Positions 36,101-43,602 of a stretch of DNA of 64,000 nucleotides are shown one piece after another; position 1 is the stretch's first letter, and the number at the start of each line of letters is the position of its first letter. The notes under the pieces are model-generated. The model did no database searches. It was not told the DNA's origin and saw only the letters and a program-made list of their open reading frames with translations. Both the position numbers and the translations under genes were made by a program. This DNA comes from CAVQLX01 sp963811605 (GTDB lineage: Bacteria > Desulfobacterota > Binatia > DP-6): the NCBI GenBank assembly GCA_963811605.1, contig CAWESA010000020.1, positions 62,001 through 126,000 on the forward strand, given 5' to 3'.

Positions 36101-36692
36101 GTAGGAGCGACGACTCGGTGCCAGGTCCTGCATCCGTGGGCGGTGGCGCCCCCCGAAACAGCTGCGCGCCGGGTATCGACCGATGCATCGGTCGGGCTCG
36201 AGTATCCGAACCTCCAGGCGAGATGCTAAGTGTACTCCGGCCTTTCTCTCCGACCGTTGCCACCACGCTTGGGACGCCGCTACCTGGGCCTCCCGACCTT
36301 GCCTCCATCGCACCAAGCCAGGGCAGATAGAAGCGGTCAGGCGTGTATCCGGCGGCGACCGCTGCCTTCCGTAAGGTTTCGAGACGCTGATCGAAGCCGA
36401 ACCCAACCTCCGAGTCGACAGGGTCTGGCACCGAAGCGATGATCACGCGCGAGTCTGCTGCTCGAAAACGTTCGACGGCGCGCTCGCTGGTCGTTTCGCC
36501 GAAGAAGGCGCACAGAAGCCCTCGTACCGGATCGCCATCGCACGACGTATCTGCCGGCTGTCCGACGGGGCCAACCGATTCCGGTGGACTCGTCTTCGGA
36601 TCCCTCTGCGACACTGCAGGACCATTGATGACGACCAAACCTGACAGCCCGAGCAGTGCGACGATGAAAAGCAGAATGGGGTTGTCGCGCAC
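33156..36692 (-). CDS. Giant receptor-like membrane protein with periplasmic-binding-like ectodomain, uncharacterised
   Basis: 1178 residues from GTG at 36692, preferred to the ATG at 36713 because GAGGAGG precedes it by five bases. One N-terminal span (about 5-22) leads to a roughly 570-residue ectodomain. It has VIIASVPDPVDSEVGF (about 83-98) and LLLLLLVGETPTFG (about 196-209), and a type I periplasmic-binding-like stretch with VVLLHEADTSYGRAVGG and DPTFVGIIGSNVTDTMFLTH. Paired cysteines suit an exterior location. Seven spans follow (about 597-888), then a cytoplasmic segment (about 890-1065), and three last spans (1070-1162, ending TYLVLPIAALLVTQFP). Similar huge proteins exist, from memory, in Acidobacteria without known function. 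Codon use is less GC-rich than its neighbours, hinting at transfer. It is flanked by pssA and recG. Confidence 0.85.
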   Translation of the reverse strand: MRDNPILLFIVALLGLSGLVVINGPAVSQRDPKTSPPESVGPVGQPADTSCDGDPVRGLLCAFFGETTSERAVERFRAADSRVIIASVPDPVDSEVGFGFDQRLETLRKAAVAAGYTPDRFYLPWLGAMEARSGGPGSGVPSVVATVGEKGRSTLSISPGGSDTRARPMHRSIPGAQLFRGAPPPTDAGPGTESSLLLLLLVGETPTFGADAHVLDTTLAIALELSSPARNRVEHSAVVPVVGPYFSGAAPPWRELSVRRRADLTRAGYRLRFVTGSATSARQLESLAMCATPFVQGKCSQPANDVLSFVDSSDHMQAVLLAFLAERAIGGPRVVLLHEADTSYGRAVGGSPPRADGFSLTYLPYPLHVSQLWSAHVRERGLGADAATQLDPAARTALALSPEPPKHAIDVPPSLYPITAANVADRVLSNLLLRASEQDPTFVGIIGSNVTDTMFLTHLVRQQIPDAVVFAYGGDIVLTHPRYTRDLYGTLGLSSYFSLTRYGTDTQTWLQFPSAWDAGLYAAMLDVLCTIRGQGKELDDGGVCRDTSRQKARWSATTGRDESAIVWLTAVGRGAMWPVDVWPRGASGDVPTYGNLGAFALLLVTFCVLASVICLAYCSGRFDWKIPVPACRSVSWAGAAHRDGQEVGFAASALFVTLLGAGFYPSYLWRLRWGWSSTWDGTLIALCLAVSTGVLLTAAYVTWKECWLAKGWWPRIESALPLVLGVGALVTMYCLAPARGTLSALLLAQRAVHLSSGLSPVLPWSFLSTGLIVLSYAGLRRRRLAHARAPLTGDEALDRVSGFRSGLPPDLGALVDGVCQAAARTPIATSPIGWLPVCAAGAVGMFTMVILLRRGVVTMEPWLLGSVVVMTYVVLLAGAAYLASSALILWQQLRRLLRALAWGPLGDAFGRLPADLGRTMGLRWSHHPSGASELRYDMDQLRMLRTLAPQSPLEEWHTRRALEIELELAAVATRPTWTCAYQTAAQGTLSRLAGSLLAGFLVPQWLDEPVVPDRYGDAREFAVTPRDPPVADVVTGFRRRPVVLLRLVEEFVAVEIVRFVGYAFAHLKNLMASAIAVALLALLAVSSYPFRPQHGLLSWIALTFGAVMVVTVTLLLQVERNEVVSRIAKRTAGRIDFDAAFLGQVFTYLVLPIAALLVTQFPTLNEPLSGLLGPLGPR

Positions 36693-36716
36693 GGCGGCCT
36701 CCTCGACCGCCATTGT

Positions 36717-36750
36717 CTAGCAATTCGACACTACTACGTCTAGTAGCTAG
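36717..36750. repeat. AT-rich palindrome and CTAG cluster upstream of the receptor-like gene
   Basis: CTACTA (36731-36736) and TAGTAG (36741-36746) form a perfect inverted repeat around CGTC, and the normally rare tetramer CTAG occurs three times in 34 bases (36717, 36740, 36747). It lies 40-55 bases upstream of the start, a plausible operator position. Confidence 0.4.
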
Positions 36751-36801
36751 CAGTCTGACAGCACTGAGCTCTTGCAAGCTGCGGCACTCGCCGCCGAATG
36801 G

Positions 36802-38892
36802 CTACCCGACCTTCGCCAGGTCGAGGCGTCCGGCCCAGCGATGCCGCAGCACGGCGCGCACCGCGCGCGATTCGGGACGCGACAGGTCGGGATCGCGCTC
36901 GAGCCAGCGACTCGCCTCCTCGCGGGCCGTCCGCAGGAGGTCGGTGTCGCGCAACAGATTCGCGACCCGGAACGGCGGGAGCCCGGCCTGCCGGGTGCCG
37001 AGGAAATCGCCCGGGCCACGCAGCTGGAGATCGGCCTCGGCGATCGCGAAGCCGTCGGTGGTGCGCTCGAGCACCCGCAGGCGCTGGTAGGCCTCGCTCG
37101 ACACCCAGTCCGGCATCATCAGGAAGCAGTGACCGGGCGCGTGCCCGCGTCCGACACGGCCGCGCAGCTGGTGGAGCTGGGCGAGGCCGAAGCGCTCGGC
37201 GTGCTCGATCGCGATCACGGTCGCGTTCGGGACGTCGATGCCGACCTCGATCACCGTGGTGGAGACGAGCACGTCGAACGCCCCGGCCTTGAAGCGGCGC
37301 ATGACGGCATCCTTCTCGTCCGGCTTCATCCGTCCGTGCACGAGATCGAGCCGGAGCCCGGCGAGCGAACCCGCTGCCAGCTCGCCCACCATGGTGGTGG
37401 CCGCCCGCAGCTCGCTCTTCTCCGACTCCTCGACCAGCGGATACACGACGTAGGCCTGATGGCCGGCGGCCACCTCGTCGCGCAGGCGCTCCACCAGGCG
37501 GTCCCGCTGGGTTTCCCGGCACAGCGTCGTGGTGATCGGCGTCCGTCCCGGCGGCAGCTCGTCCAGCGTCGAGACCGCGAGATCACCGTACAGCGTCAGC
37601 GCCAGCGTGCGGGGGATGGGGGTGGCGCTCATCACGAGGACGTCGACTGCGCCCGGCTGGCCGCCCCGCCGCTGCAACGCCGCCCGCTGCAGGACGCCGA
37701 AGCGGTGCTGCTCGTCGACGATCGCCAGTCCGAGACGCGGGAACTCGACGCCTTCCTGGATGAGCGCGTGCGTCCCGACGGCAAGCGCCACGCCGCCGCT
37801 GGCGAGCCCCGCGAGCGCGTCGCGTCGCGCGCGGCCCTTCACCGCCCCGGTGAGCAGCACGGCCTCGACACCGAGCGGCGCGATGAGCGGCGCCACCGTG
37901 TCACGATGCTGCTCCGCGAGCAGCTCGGTCGGCGCCATCAGCGCGACCTGCCAGCCGGCATCGATGACCACGAGCGCCGCCAGCAAGGCCACCAGCGTCT
38001 TGCCGCTGCCGACGTCCCCCTGCAGCAGGCGCCGCATGGGATGGGGACGCGCGAGATCAGCCGCGATCTCGGTGGCGGCGTGCTCCTGCGCGCCCGTCAG
38101 CGCGAACGGCAACAAGGCCCGCAAGGCGGCGGTGAGGCGCCCGGCATCGGCAAACGGCGTTCCCGGCTCCTCGACCGTCGCACTCCGACGGAGCGCCAAT
38201 CCGAGCTGGAGGAAGAACAGCTCGTCGAAGATGAGCCCGCGATGCGCGAGCGACGTGGCCTCGCTCAAGGCGATCAGGTCGGCGGACGCGGGCGGCTGAT
38301 GCACGTGACGCAGCGCGCGCGCCGGATCGACGAGACGCCGCCGGCGTGCGATCTCGGAGGGGACCGCCGCCGGGACGCGATCGGCCGCGACCTCGACCGC
38401 AGCCTGCACGATCCGCCGCATGACCCCGACCGGCATCGCCGTCGGCTTCTCGTAGATCGGCACGATCGGCGGCACGCCCTCCGCGTCGCCGTCCGCGACG
38501 AGGACCGTGACGTCGGGGTGCACCAGACGGGGCGGCCCCATCCCGGGGCCGGCCTCGACCCGCCCGTGCACGAGCACGCGCTGCCCGTCGCGGAAGCGCC
38601 TGGCGAAGTACTGCACCTGGTTGAACCAGACCAGGACCGCGGACGCGCCGCCGTCGCGCAGCACGACCTCGAGCAGCTGCCTCCCGCGCCGGCCCGCGAA
38701 GCCCTGACGGACGCCGGCCACTTCCCCGACCGTCGTCACCTCCTCGCCCGTGCGCAGCGCCGACAGCGGGGTCCGCGTGCGCCAGTCCTCGTACCGGAAC
38801 GGCAGGTGCCACAGCAGATCCTCGACCGTCGCCAGGCCGAAGCGCTCGAGCTCGGCGGCGCGCTTCGGCCCGACACCGGGAACCGTCGCCAC
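36802..38892 (-). CDS. recG: ATP-dependent DNA helicase RecG (conserved portion)
   Basis: Branch-migration helicase that remodels stalled forks and Holliday junctions. The 696-residue frame carries the wedge/OB region (VATVPGVGPKRAAELERFGL, WHLPFRYEDW), Walker A GDVGSGKT (about residue 290), DEQHRFG, MSATPIPRTLALTLYGDL, GRGHAPGHCFL and the C-terminal TRF-like end (DTDLLRTAREEA). This entry starts at an internal GTG at 38892; the natural N-terminus lies upstream in another frame (next entry). It follows carB in the pyr operon. Confidence 0.93.
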   Translation of the reverse strand: MATVPGVGPKRAAELERFGLATVEDLLWHLPFRYEDWRTRTPLSALRTGEEVTTVGEVAGVRQGFAGRRGRQLLEVVLRDGGASAVLVWFNQVQYFARRFRDGQRVLVHGRVEAGPGMGPPRLVHPDVTVLVADGDAEGVPPIVPIYEKPTAMPVGVMRRIVQAAVEVAADRVPAAVPSEIARRRRLVDPARALRHVHQPPASADLIALSEATSLAHRGLIFDELFFLQLGLALRRSATVEEPGTPFADAGRLTAALRALLPFALTGAQEHAATEIAADLARPHPMRRLLQGDVGSGKTLVALLAALVVIDAGWQVALMAPTELLAEQHRDTVAPLIAPLGVEAVLLTGAVKGRARRDALAGLASGGVALAVGTHALIQEGVEFPRLGLAIVDEQHRFGVLQRAALQRRGGQPGAVDVLVMSATPIPRTLALTLYGDLAVSTLDELPPGRTPITTTLCRETQRDRLVERLRDEVAAGHQAYVVYPLVEESEKSELRAATTMVGELAAGSLAGLRLDLVHGRMKPDEKDAVMRRFKAGAFDVLVSTTVIEVGIDVPNATVIAIEHAERFGLAQLHQLRGRVGRGHAPGHCFLMMPDWVSSEAYQRLRVLERTTDGFAIAEADLQLRGPGDFLGTRQAGLPPFRVANLLRDTDLLRTAREEASRWLERDPDLSRPESRAVRAVLRHRWAGRLDLAKVG

Positions 38893-38959
38893 CGGCCGGC
38901 CGAGCGCACCCAGCCCCGCGTCGACGTCGCCGCCGCTCGCCCGGTAGTTCTCCGGCGCG

Positions 38960-39248
38960 GCCCGGCCGCCGCGCGCAGCGCGGGCAGCAGCGCGTGGGCC
39001 CGCCGCAGCAGCGCCACGCGGTCCTCCGGCGGCGTCGCGCGGAGCCGGCCGACGATGTCGTCGAGATCGGCGAGCGTGTCGCCGAGCGCTGCCGGCGCCT
39101 GCTGCCGGGCGCGTGTGACGCGCTCGGCCAGCGCCTCCAGCGGCAGTCCGGTGCGCCCGGCGCCGGTGAAGTCGCGCGCCGCCAGGTACTCGAGCGGCGG
39201 CGCCAGCGCCGCCAGCAGCTCGGCCAGCGCTCCGCCGCCGGCGGTCAT
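38960..39248 (-). pseudogene. recG: N-terminal helical segment of RecG, out of frame by one base
   Basis: An ATG at 39248 overlaps the carB stop codon (ATGA) and opens MTAGGGALAELLAALAPPLE, continuing ERVTRARQQAPAALGDTLAD and VALLRRAHALLPALRAA before the frame degenerates. This matches the N-terminal helical extension found on many RecG proteins. The continuation in the recG frame, APENYRASGGDVDAGLGALG, joins the wedge domain. One base is missing between about 38960 and 38985, in a GC-homopolymer-like run. Probably one intact gene (36802-39248) with a sequence error; a true mutation would still leave the internal-start product. Confidence 0.65.
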
Positions 39249-42200
39249 GCCGGGGTCCGGTAGAGCTCCTGGAGCGGGCGCACCGTGAGCGGCCCGCGGG
39301 CGATGGTCTCGATGCCCTCGACCGCCGCGACCGCGGCGGCGACGGTGGTGAAGTACGGCACGCGGCACTCGAGCGCCGTGCGCCGGATGGGAAAGGAGTC
39401 GCGGTACGACTCCGCGCCCGCCGGCGTGTTCACCACCAGGGCCACCTCGCCCCGCCGCATCGCATCCACGATGTGCGGCGGCCCCTGCTGCACCTTGTTC
39501 AGGATGGTGACCTCGAGACCGGCGCGGCGGAGCCGGGTGCCGGTGCCGATCGTCGCGAGGATGCGGAACCCGGCGCGCGCCAGCCGCTGCGCGATCGGTA
39601 CGGCGGCGTCGTAGAACACCGGTGGCACCGACACGAACACGCTGCCGCTCGTCGGGAGCAGCGTGCCGCCGCCGCTTTGCGCCTTGGCGAAAGCGGCGCC
39701 GAAGGTGGCGTCGATGCCCATCACCTCGCCCGTCGACTTCATCTCCGGGCCGAGGACGGTGTCCACGCCCGGGAACTTGATGAAGGGAAACACCGCTTCC
39801 TTCACGCTCACGTGCGCGGGGACGATCTCGCGTGTGAACCCTTGCGCGCGCAGGGAGCGTCCGACCATGCAGCGCGCCGCGATCTTCGCCAGCGGGATCC
39901 CGATGGCCTTCGACACGAACGGGACCGTGCGGCTGGCGCGCGGGTTCACCTCGAGGACGTACACCACCCGATCCTTCACCGCGTACTGGACGTTCATGAG
40001 ACCCACCACGCCCAGCTCGCGCGCGAGGGCGACCGTCTGGCGGCGGATGTCGGCTTGGACCTCGGCGTCGATCGAGTACGGCGGCAACGAGCAGGCGCTG
40101 TCGCCCGAATGGACGCCGGCACGCTCGATGTGCTCCATGATCCCGCCGATGACGACGTCGGAGCCGTCGCTGACCGCGTCGACGTCGACCTCGATGGCGT
40201 CCTCGAGGAACTTGTCGATCAGGACCGGATGCTCCGGAGACGCCCGCACGGCATGACGCATGTAGCGCCCGAGGCTGGCGCCGTCGTACACGATCTCCAT
40301 TGCCCGGCCGCCCAGGACGTAGGACGGGCGGACGAGCACGGGATAGCCGATCTGGGCCGCGACCCGCTCCGCCTCGACGTCGCTCCGCGCGATCCCGTTG
40401 GCCGGACGCTTGAGATCGAGCGTGGTGAGCACGTGCTCGAAACGTTCCCGATCCTCCGCGCGGTCGATCGAGTCCGGCGACGTCCCGACGATGTGGACGC
40501 CCGCGTGCTCGAGCGGCACGGCCAGGCGGAGCGGGGTCTGTCCGCCGAACTGCACGATGACGCCGTCGGGCCGCTCGTGCCGGAGCAGCGCCAGGGCGTC
40601 CTCGAAGGTGAGCGGCTCGAAGAAGAGCTTGTCGGACGTGTCGTAATCGGTGCTGACCGTCTCCGGATTGCAGTTGACCATGATGGTCTCGAATCCGTCC
40701 TCGCGGAGCGCGAGCGCCGCATGCACGCAGCAGTAGTCGAACTCGATCCCCTGCCCGATCCGGTTCGGGCCGCCACCCAGGATGACGATCTTCTTGCCAC
40801 CGGCGGCCGGCCTGGCCTCGTCGTTGCCGGGCTCGTAGGTCGAGTAGAGATAGGGCGTGAAGGCCTCGAACTCCGCGCCGCAGGTGTCCACCGTCTTCCA
40901 CACCGGCGCGATCGCGAGAACCGCCCGCCGGTCCCGCACCAGCGCCTCGTTGGTCCCGAGCAGCGCCGCCAGGCGGACGTCGGAGAATCCCATCCGCTTG
41001 AGCTGGTGCAGCCGCTCGGGTGCGAGATCGGACAGGGTCACGCCCTCGAGCGCCCGCTCCTCGGCGACGATCTCCTCGAGGTGGCGGAGGAACCAGGGAT
41101 CGATCCTGGTCGCCTCGGCCACCTGCCCGACCGTCCAGCGGCGCCGGAAGGCTTCCCCGAGAAACCACAGCCGGTCGGCGTTCGGACGCCGCAAGCGGTC
41201 GTCCAGCTCGGCGGCGGCGGCCTCCGCGCGCGGCTCGAAGCCATGGCTGCCGATCTCCAGCGAGCGCATGGCCTTCTGCAGCGACTCCTTGAAGGTGCGG
41301 CCGATCGCCATGGCTTCGCCGACCGACTTCATCTGCGGACCGAGGGTGTCGTCCGCCTGGGGGAACTTCTCGAACGTGAAGCGGGGATCTTGGTGACGAC
41401 GTAGTCGATGGTGGGCTCGAAGCAGGCCGGGGTCTCGCGCGTGATGTCGTTGCGAAGCTCGTCCAGCGTGTAGCCGACCGCGAGCTTGGCGGCGATCTTC
41501 GCGATCGGAAAGCCCGTCGCCTTCGACGCCAGCGCGGAGCTGCGCGACACGCGCGGGTTCATCTCGATGACCACCAGCCGCCCGGTCTCGGGATGCACGG
41601 CGAACTGGATGTTCGACCCGCCCGTGTCGACACCGATCGCCCGGATGATGCGCACCGCGGCGTCGCGCATCAGCTGGTATTCCTTGTCGGTCAGCGTCTG
41701 CGCCGGCGCGACCGTGATGGAGTCGCCCGTGTGCACGCCCATCGGGTCGAAGTTCTCGAGCGAGCACACGATGACGACGTTGTCCTTGCCGTCGCGCATG
41801 ACCTCGAGCTCGAACTCCTTCCACCCCGCGATCGACTCCTCGATCGAGGATCTCGCTTATCGGCGAGGCGCCGAGGCCCCAGCGCACGCGGGCGCGGAAC
41901 TCCTCCTCGGTGGCGGCGAAGTTGCCCCCCATGCCACCCAGCGTGCGCGACGGCCGCAGGATCACGGGCAGCCCGATCTCGGCCTTCACCCGCTCGGCCT
42001 CCTCGAGCGAGCGCGCGATGCCGCTCCGCGGCAGGTCGAGGCCGATCGAGCGGATGGTGTCCTTGAACAGGTCGCGATCCTCGGCGCGCTTGATGGCGTC
42101 GACCTTGGCCCCGATCAGCTCGACGCCGGTGCGCGCGAGCACGCCGGCGCTCGCCAGGTCGAGGGCCAGGTTGAGACCCGTCTGCCCGCCGATGGTGGGC

Positions 42201-42460
42201 AGCAGCGCATCCGGCCGCTCGGCCTCGATGATGCGCGACAGCACCTCGACGGTGAGCGGCTCGACGTAGGTCCGGTCGGCGAACTCCGGGTCGGTCATGA
42301 TCGTCGCCGGATTCGAGTTGGCGAGGACGACGCGGTAGCCCTCCTCCTTGAGCGCCTTGCAGGCCTGCGTCCCCGAGTAGTCGAACTCGCACGCCTGGCC
42401 GATGACGATGGGGCCCGAGCCGATCAGCAGGATGGTCCGGATGTCGGTCCGCTTCGGCAT
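39245..42460 (-). CDS. carB: Carbamoyl-phosphate synthase large subunit, with two compensating frame breaks
   Basis: Makes carbamoyl phosphate for pyrimidines and arginine from bicarbonate, ammonia and ATP. The two ATP-grasp halves are seen: MPKRTDIRTILLIGSGPIVI, then PVILRPSRTLGGMGGNFAAT, and in the second half KKIVILGGGPNRIGQGIEFD and PVLVRPSYVLGGRAMEIVYD, ending in the MGS-like domain. About 41847 an extra base shifts the frame within SPISEIL/IEESIAGWKEFE, and about 41388 a missing base restores it at VVTKIP/RFTFEKF. The middle (MRDGKDNVVIVCSLENFDPM on) is perfectly conserved in the alternate frame. Net length is normal (1072 codons with stop), and the gene is presumably functional. It is coupled to carA and recG by four-base overlaps. 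Confidence 0.93.
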   Translation of the reverse strand: MPKRTDIRTILLIGSGPIVIGQACEFDYSGTQACKALKEEGYRVVLANSNPATIMTDPEFADRTYVEPLTVEVLSRIIEAERPDALLPTIGGQTGLNLALDLASAGVLARTGVELIGAKVDAIKRAEDRDLFKDTIRSIGLDLPRSGIARSLEEAERVKAEIGLPVILRPSRTLGGMGGNFAATEEEFRARVRWGLGASPISEILDRGVDRGVEGVRARGHARRQGQRRHRVLARELRPDGRAHGRLHHGRAGADADRQGIPADARRRGAHHPGDRCRHGRVEHPVRRASRDRAAGGHRDEPARVAQLRAGVEGDGLSDREDRRQARGRLHAGRASQRHHARDPGLLRAHHRLRRHQDPRFTFEKFPQADDTLGPQMKSVGEAMAIGRTFKESLQKAMRSLEIGSHGFEPRAEAAAAELDDRLRRPNADRLWFLGEAFRRRWTVGQVAEATRIDPWFLRHLEEIVAEERALEGVTLSDLAPERLHQLKRMGFSDVRLAALLGTNEALVRDRRAVLAIAPVWKTVDTCGAEFEAFTPYLYSTYEPGNDEARPAAGGKKIVILGGGPNRIGQGIEFDYCCVHAALALREDGFETIMVNCNPETVSTDYDTSDKLFFEPLTFEDALALLRHERPDGVIVQFGGQTPLRLAVPLEHAGVHIVGTSPDSIDRAEDRERFEHVLTTLDLKRPANGIARSDVEAERVAAQIGYPVLVRPSYVLGGRAMEIVYDGASLGRYMRHAVRASPEHPVLIDKFLEDAIEVDVDAVSDGSDVVIGGIMEHIERAGVHSGDSACSLPPYSIDAEVQADIRRQTVALARELGVVGLMNVQYAVKDRVVYVLEVNPRASRTVPFVSKAIGIPLAKIAARCMVGRSLRAQGFTREIVPAHVSVKEAVFPFIKFPGVDTVLGPEMKSTGEVMGIDATFGAAFAKAQSGGGTLLPTSGSVFVSVPPVFYDAAVPIAQRLARAGFRILATIGTGTRLRRAGLEVTILNKVQQGPPHIVDAMRRGEVALVVNTPAGAESYRDSFPIRRTALECRVPYFTTVAAAVAAVEGIETIARGPLTVRPLQELYRTPA

Positions 42461-43602
42461 CAGCGGTGGCGCTCCATCATCTCGACGAAGCGGCCGAAGA
42501 GATAGCGCGCGTCGTGCGGGCCGGGCGACGCCTCGGGGTGATACTGCACCGCGAAGGTGGGCTGGCCCTTCACCGCCAGCCCTTCCACGGTCCGGTCGTT
42601 GAGGTTCACGTGCGTGACCTCGGCGCGGTCGCCGAGCGAGTCCATATCGACCACGAAGCCGTGGTTCTGGGACGTGATCTCCACCTTGCCGGTGGTGAGG
42701 TCCTGCACCGGCTGGTTGCCGCCGTGATGCCCGAACTTGAGCTTCGACGTCCGTCCGCCGAGCGCCAGCCCGAGGATCTGGTGCCCCAGGCAGATCCCGA
42801 AGACCGGGACCTCGCCGAGCAGCCGGGCCACGTTCTGCGCGGCGCCCACCACCGCATCGGGATCGCCCGGGCCGTTGGAGAGGAACACGCCGTCGGGCGC
42901 CAGCGCGAGCACGTCGCGCGCGGGAGTGGACGCCGGCACGACGCGGACGGCGCAGCCCGCGCCCACCAGGTTGCGCAGGATGTTCCACTTGATCCCGAAG
43001 TCGTAGGCCACCACCTTGAAGGCCGGACGCCCGATGACGGCGGCGATCTCGTCCGCGGTGACGTAGCCGCCGAGCTTCCACGGCCCCTGCTCCCAGGCAT
43101 ACGGCTCGGAACACGTCACCTCGCGCACCAGGTCCCGCCCGACCAGGCCCGGCGTGTCCCGGGCGCGGCGTACGAGTCGCTCGGCGTCGAGGTCGGCGCT
43201 CGACAGCACCGCCTCCTGCGCGCCGTGGTCGCGCAGGTGACGGACCAGCGCCCGCGTGTCGATGCCCTCGATGCCCGGGATCTCCCAGTGCGTCAGGTAG
43301 GCCCCGAGACTCTGCTCGGCGCGCCACGACGACGGCTCGTCCCGGTACTCGCGGACGACGAAGCCGCGCACGAAGGGCCGGCGCGACTCGACGTCCTCGC
43401 GATTCACCCCGACGTTGCCGATCTCGGGATAGGTCATCGCGACGAGCTGCCCTTCGTAGGAGGGATCGGTGAGAATCTCCTGGTAGCCCGTCATGCTGGT
43501 ATTGAAGACGAGCTCGCCCGCCGCCTCACCGACGGCGCCGAAGGCGCGCCCCCGGAACACGGTCCCGTCGGCGAGCGCCAGGATCGCCGCGCCCTGCCCC
43601 AT
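42460..43602 (-). CDS. carA: Carbamoyl-phosphate synthase small (glutaminase) subunit
   Basis: 380 residues. The N-terminal domain (LADGTVFRGRAFGA, FNTSMTGYQEILTDPSY) precedes a class I glutamine amidotransferase: FGICLGHQILGLALGG has the nucleophile Cys, and YHPEASPGPHD the His/Glu pair. It feeds ammonia to CarB. It overlaps pyrC and carB by four bases each (ATGA), so the whole cluster is translated as a coupled unit. Confidence 0.97.
   Translation of the reverse strand: MGQGAAILALADGTVFRGRAFGAVGEAAGELVFNTSMTGYQEILTDPSYEGQLVAMTYPEIGNVGVNREDVESRRPFVRGFVVREYRDEPSSWRAEQSLGAYLTHWEIPGIEGIDTRALVRHLRDHGAQEAVLSSADLDAERLVRRARDTPGLVGRDLVREVTCSEPYAWEQGPWKLGGYVTADEIAAVIGRPAFKVVAYDFGIKWNILRNLVGAGCAVRVVPASTPARDVLALAPDGVFLSNGPGDPDAVVGAAQNVARLLGEVPVFGICLGHQILGLALGGRTSKLKFGHHGGNQPVQDLTTGKVEITSQNHGFVVDMDSLGDRAEVTHVNLNDRTVEGLAVKGQPTFAVQYHPEASPGPHDARYLFGRFVEMMERHR

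Noticed and set aside
36693..36713. ATG at 36713 as start of the giant membrane protein
   Set aside because: The AGGAGG lies within these codons and ideally serves the GTG at 36692, where the hydrophobic anchor begins.
38736..41168. 810-codon frame antiparallel to carB sense codons but same strand
   Set aside because: Mostly out-of-frame carB; only its part around 38960-39248 is real, as the RecG N-terminus.
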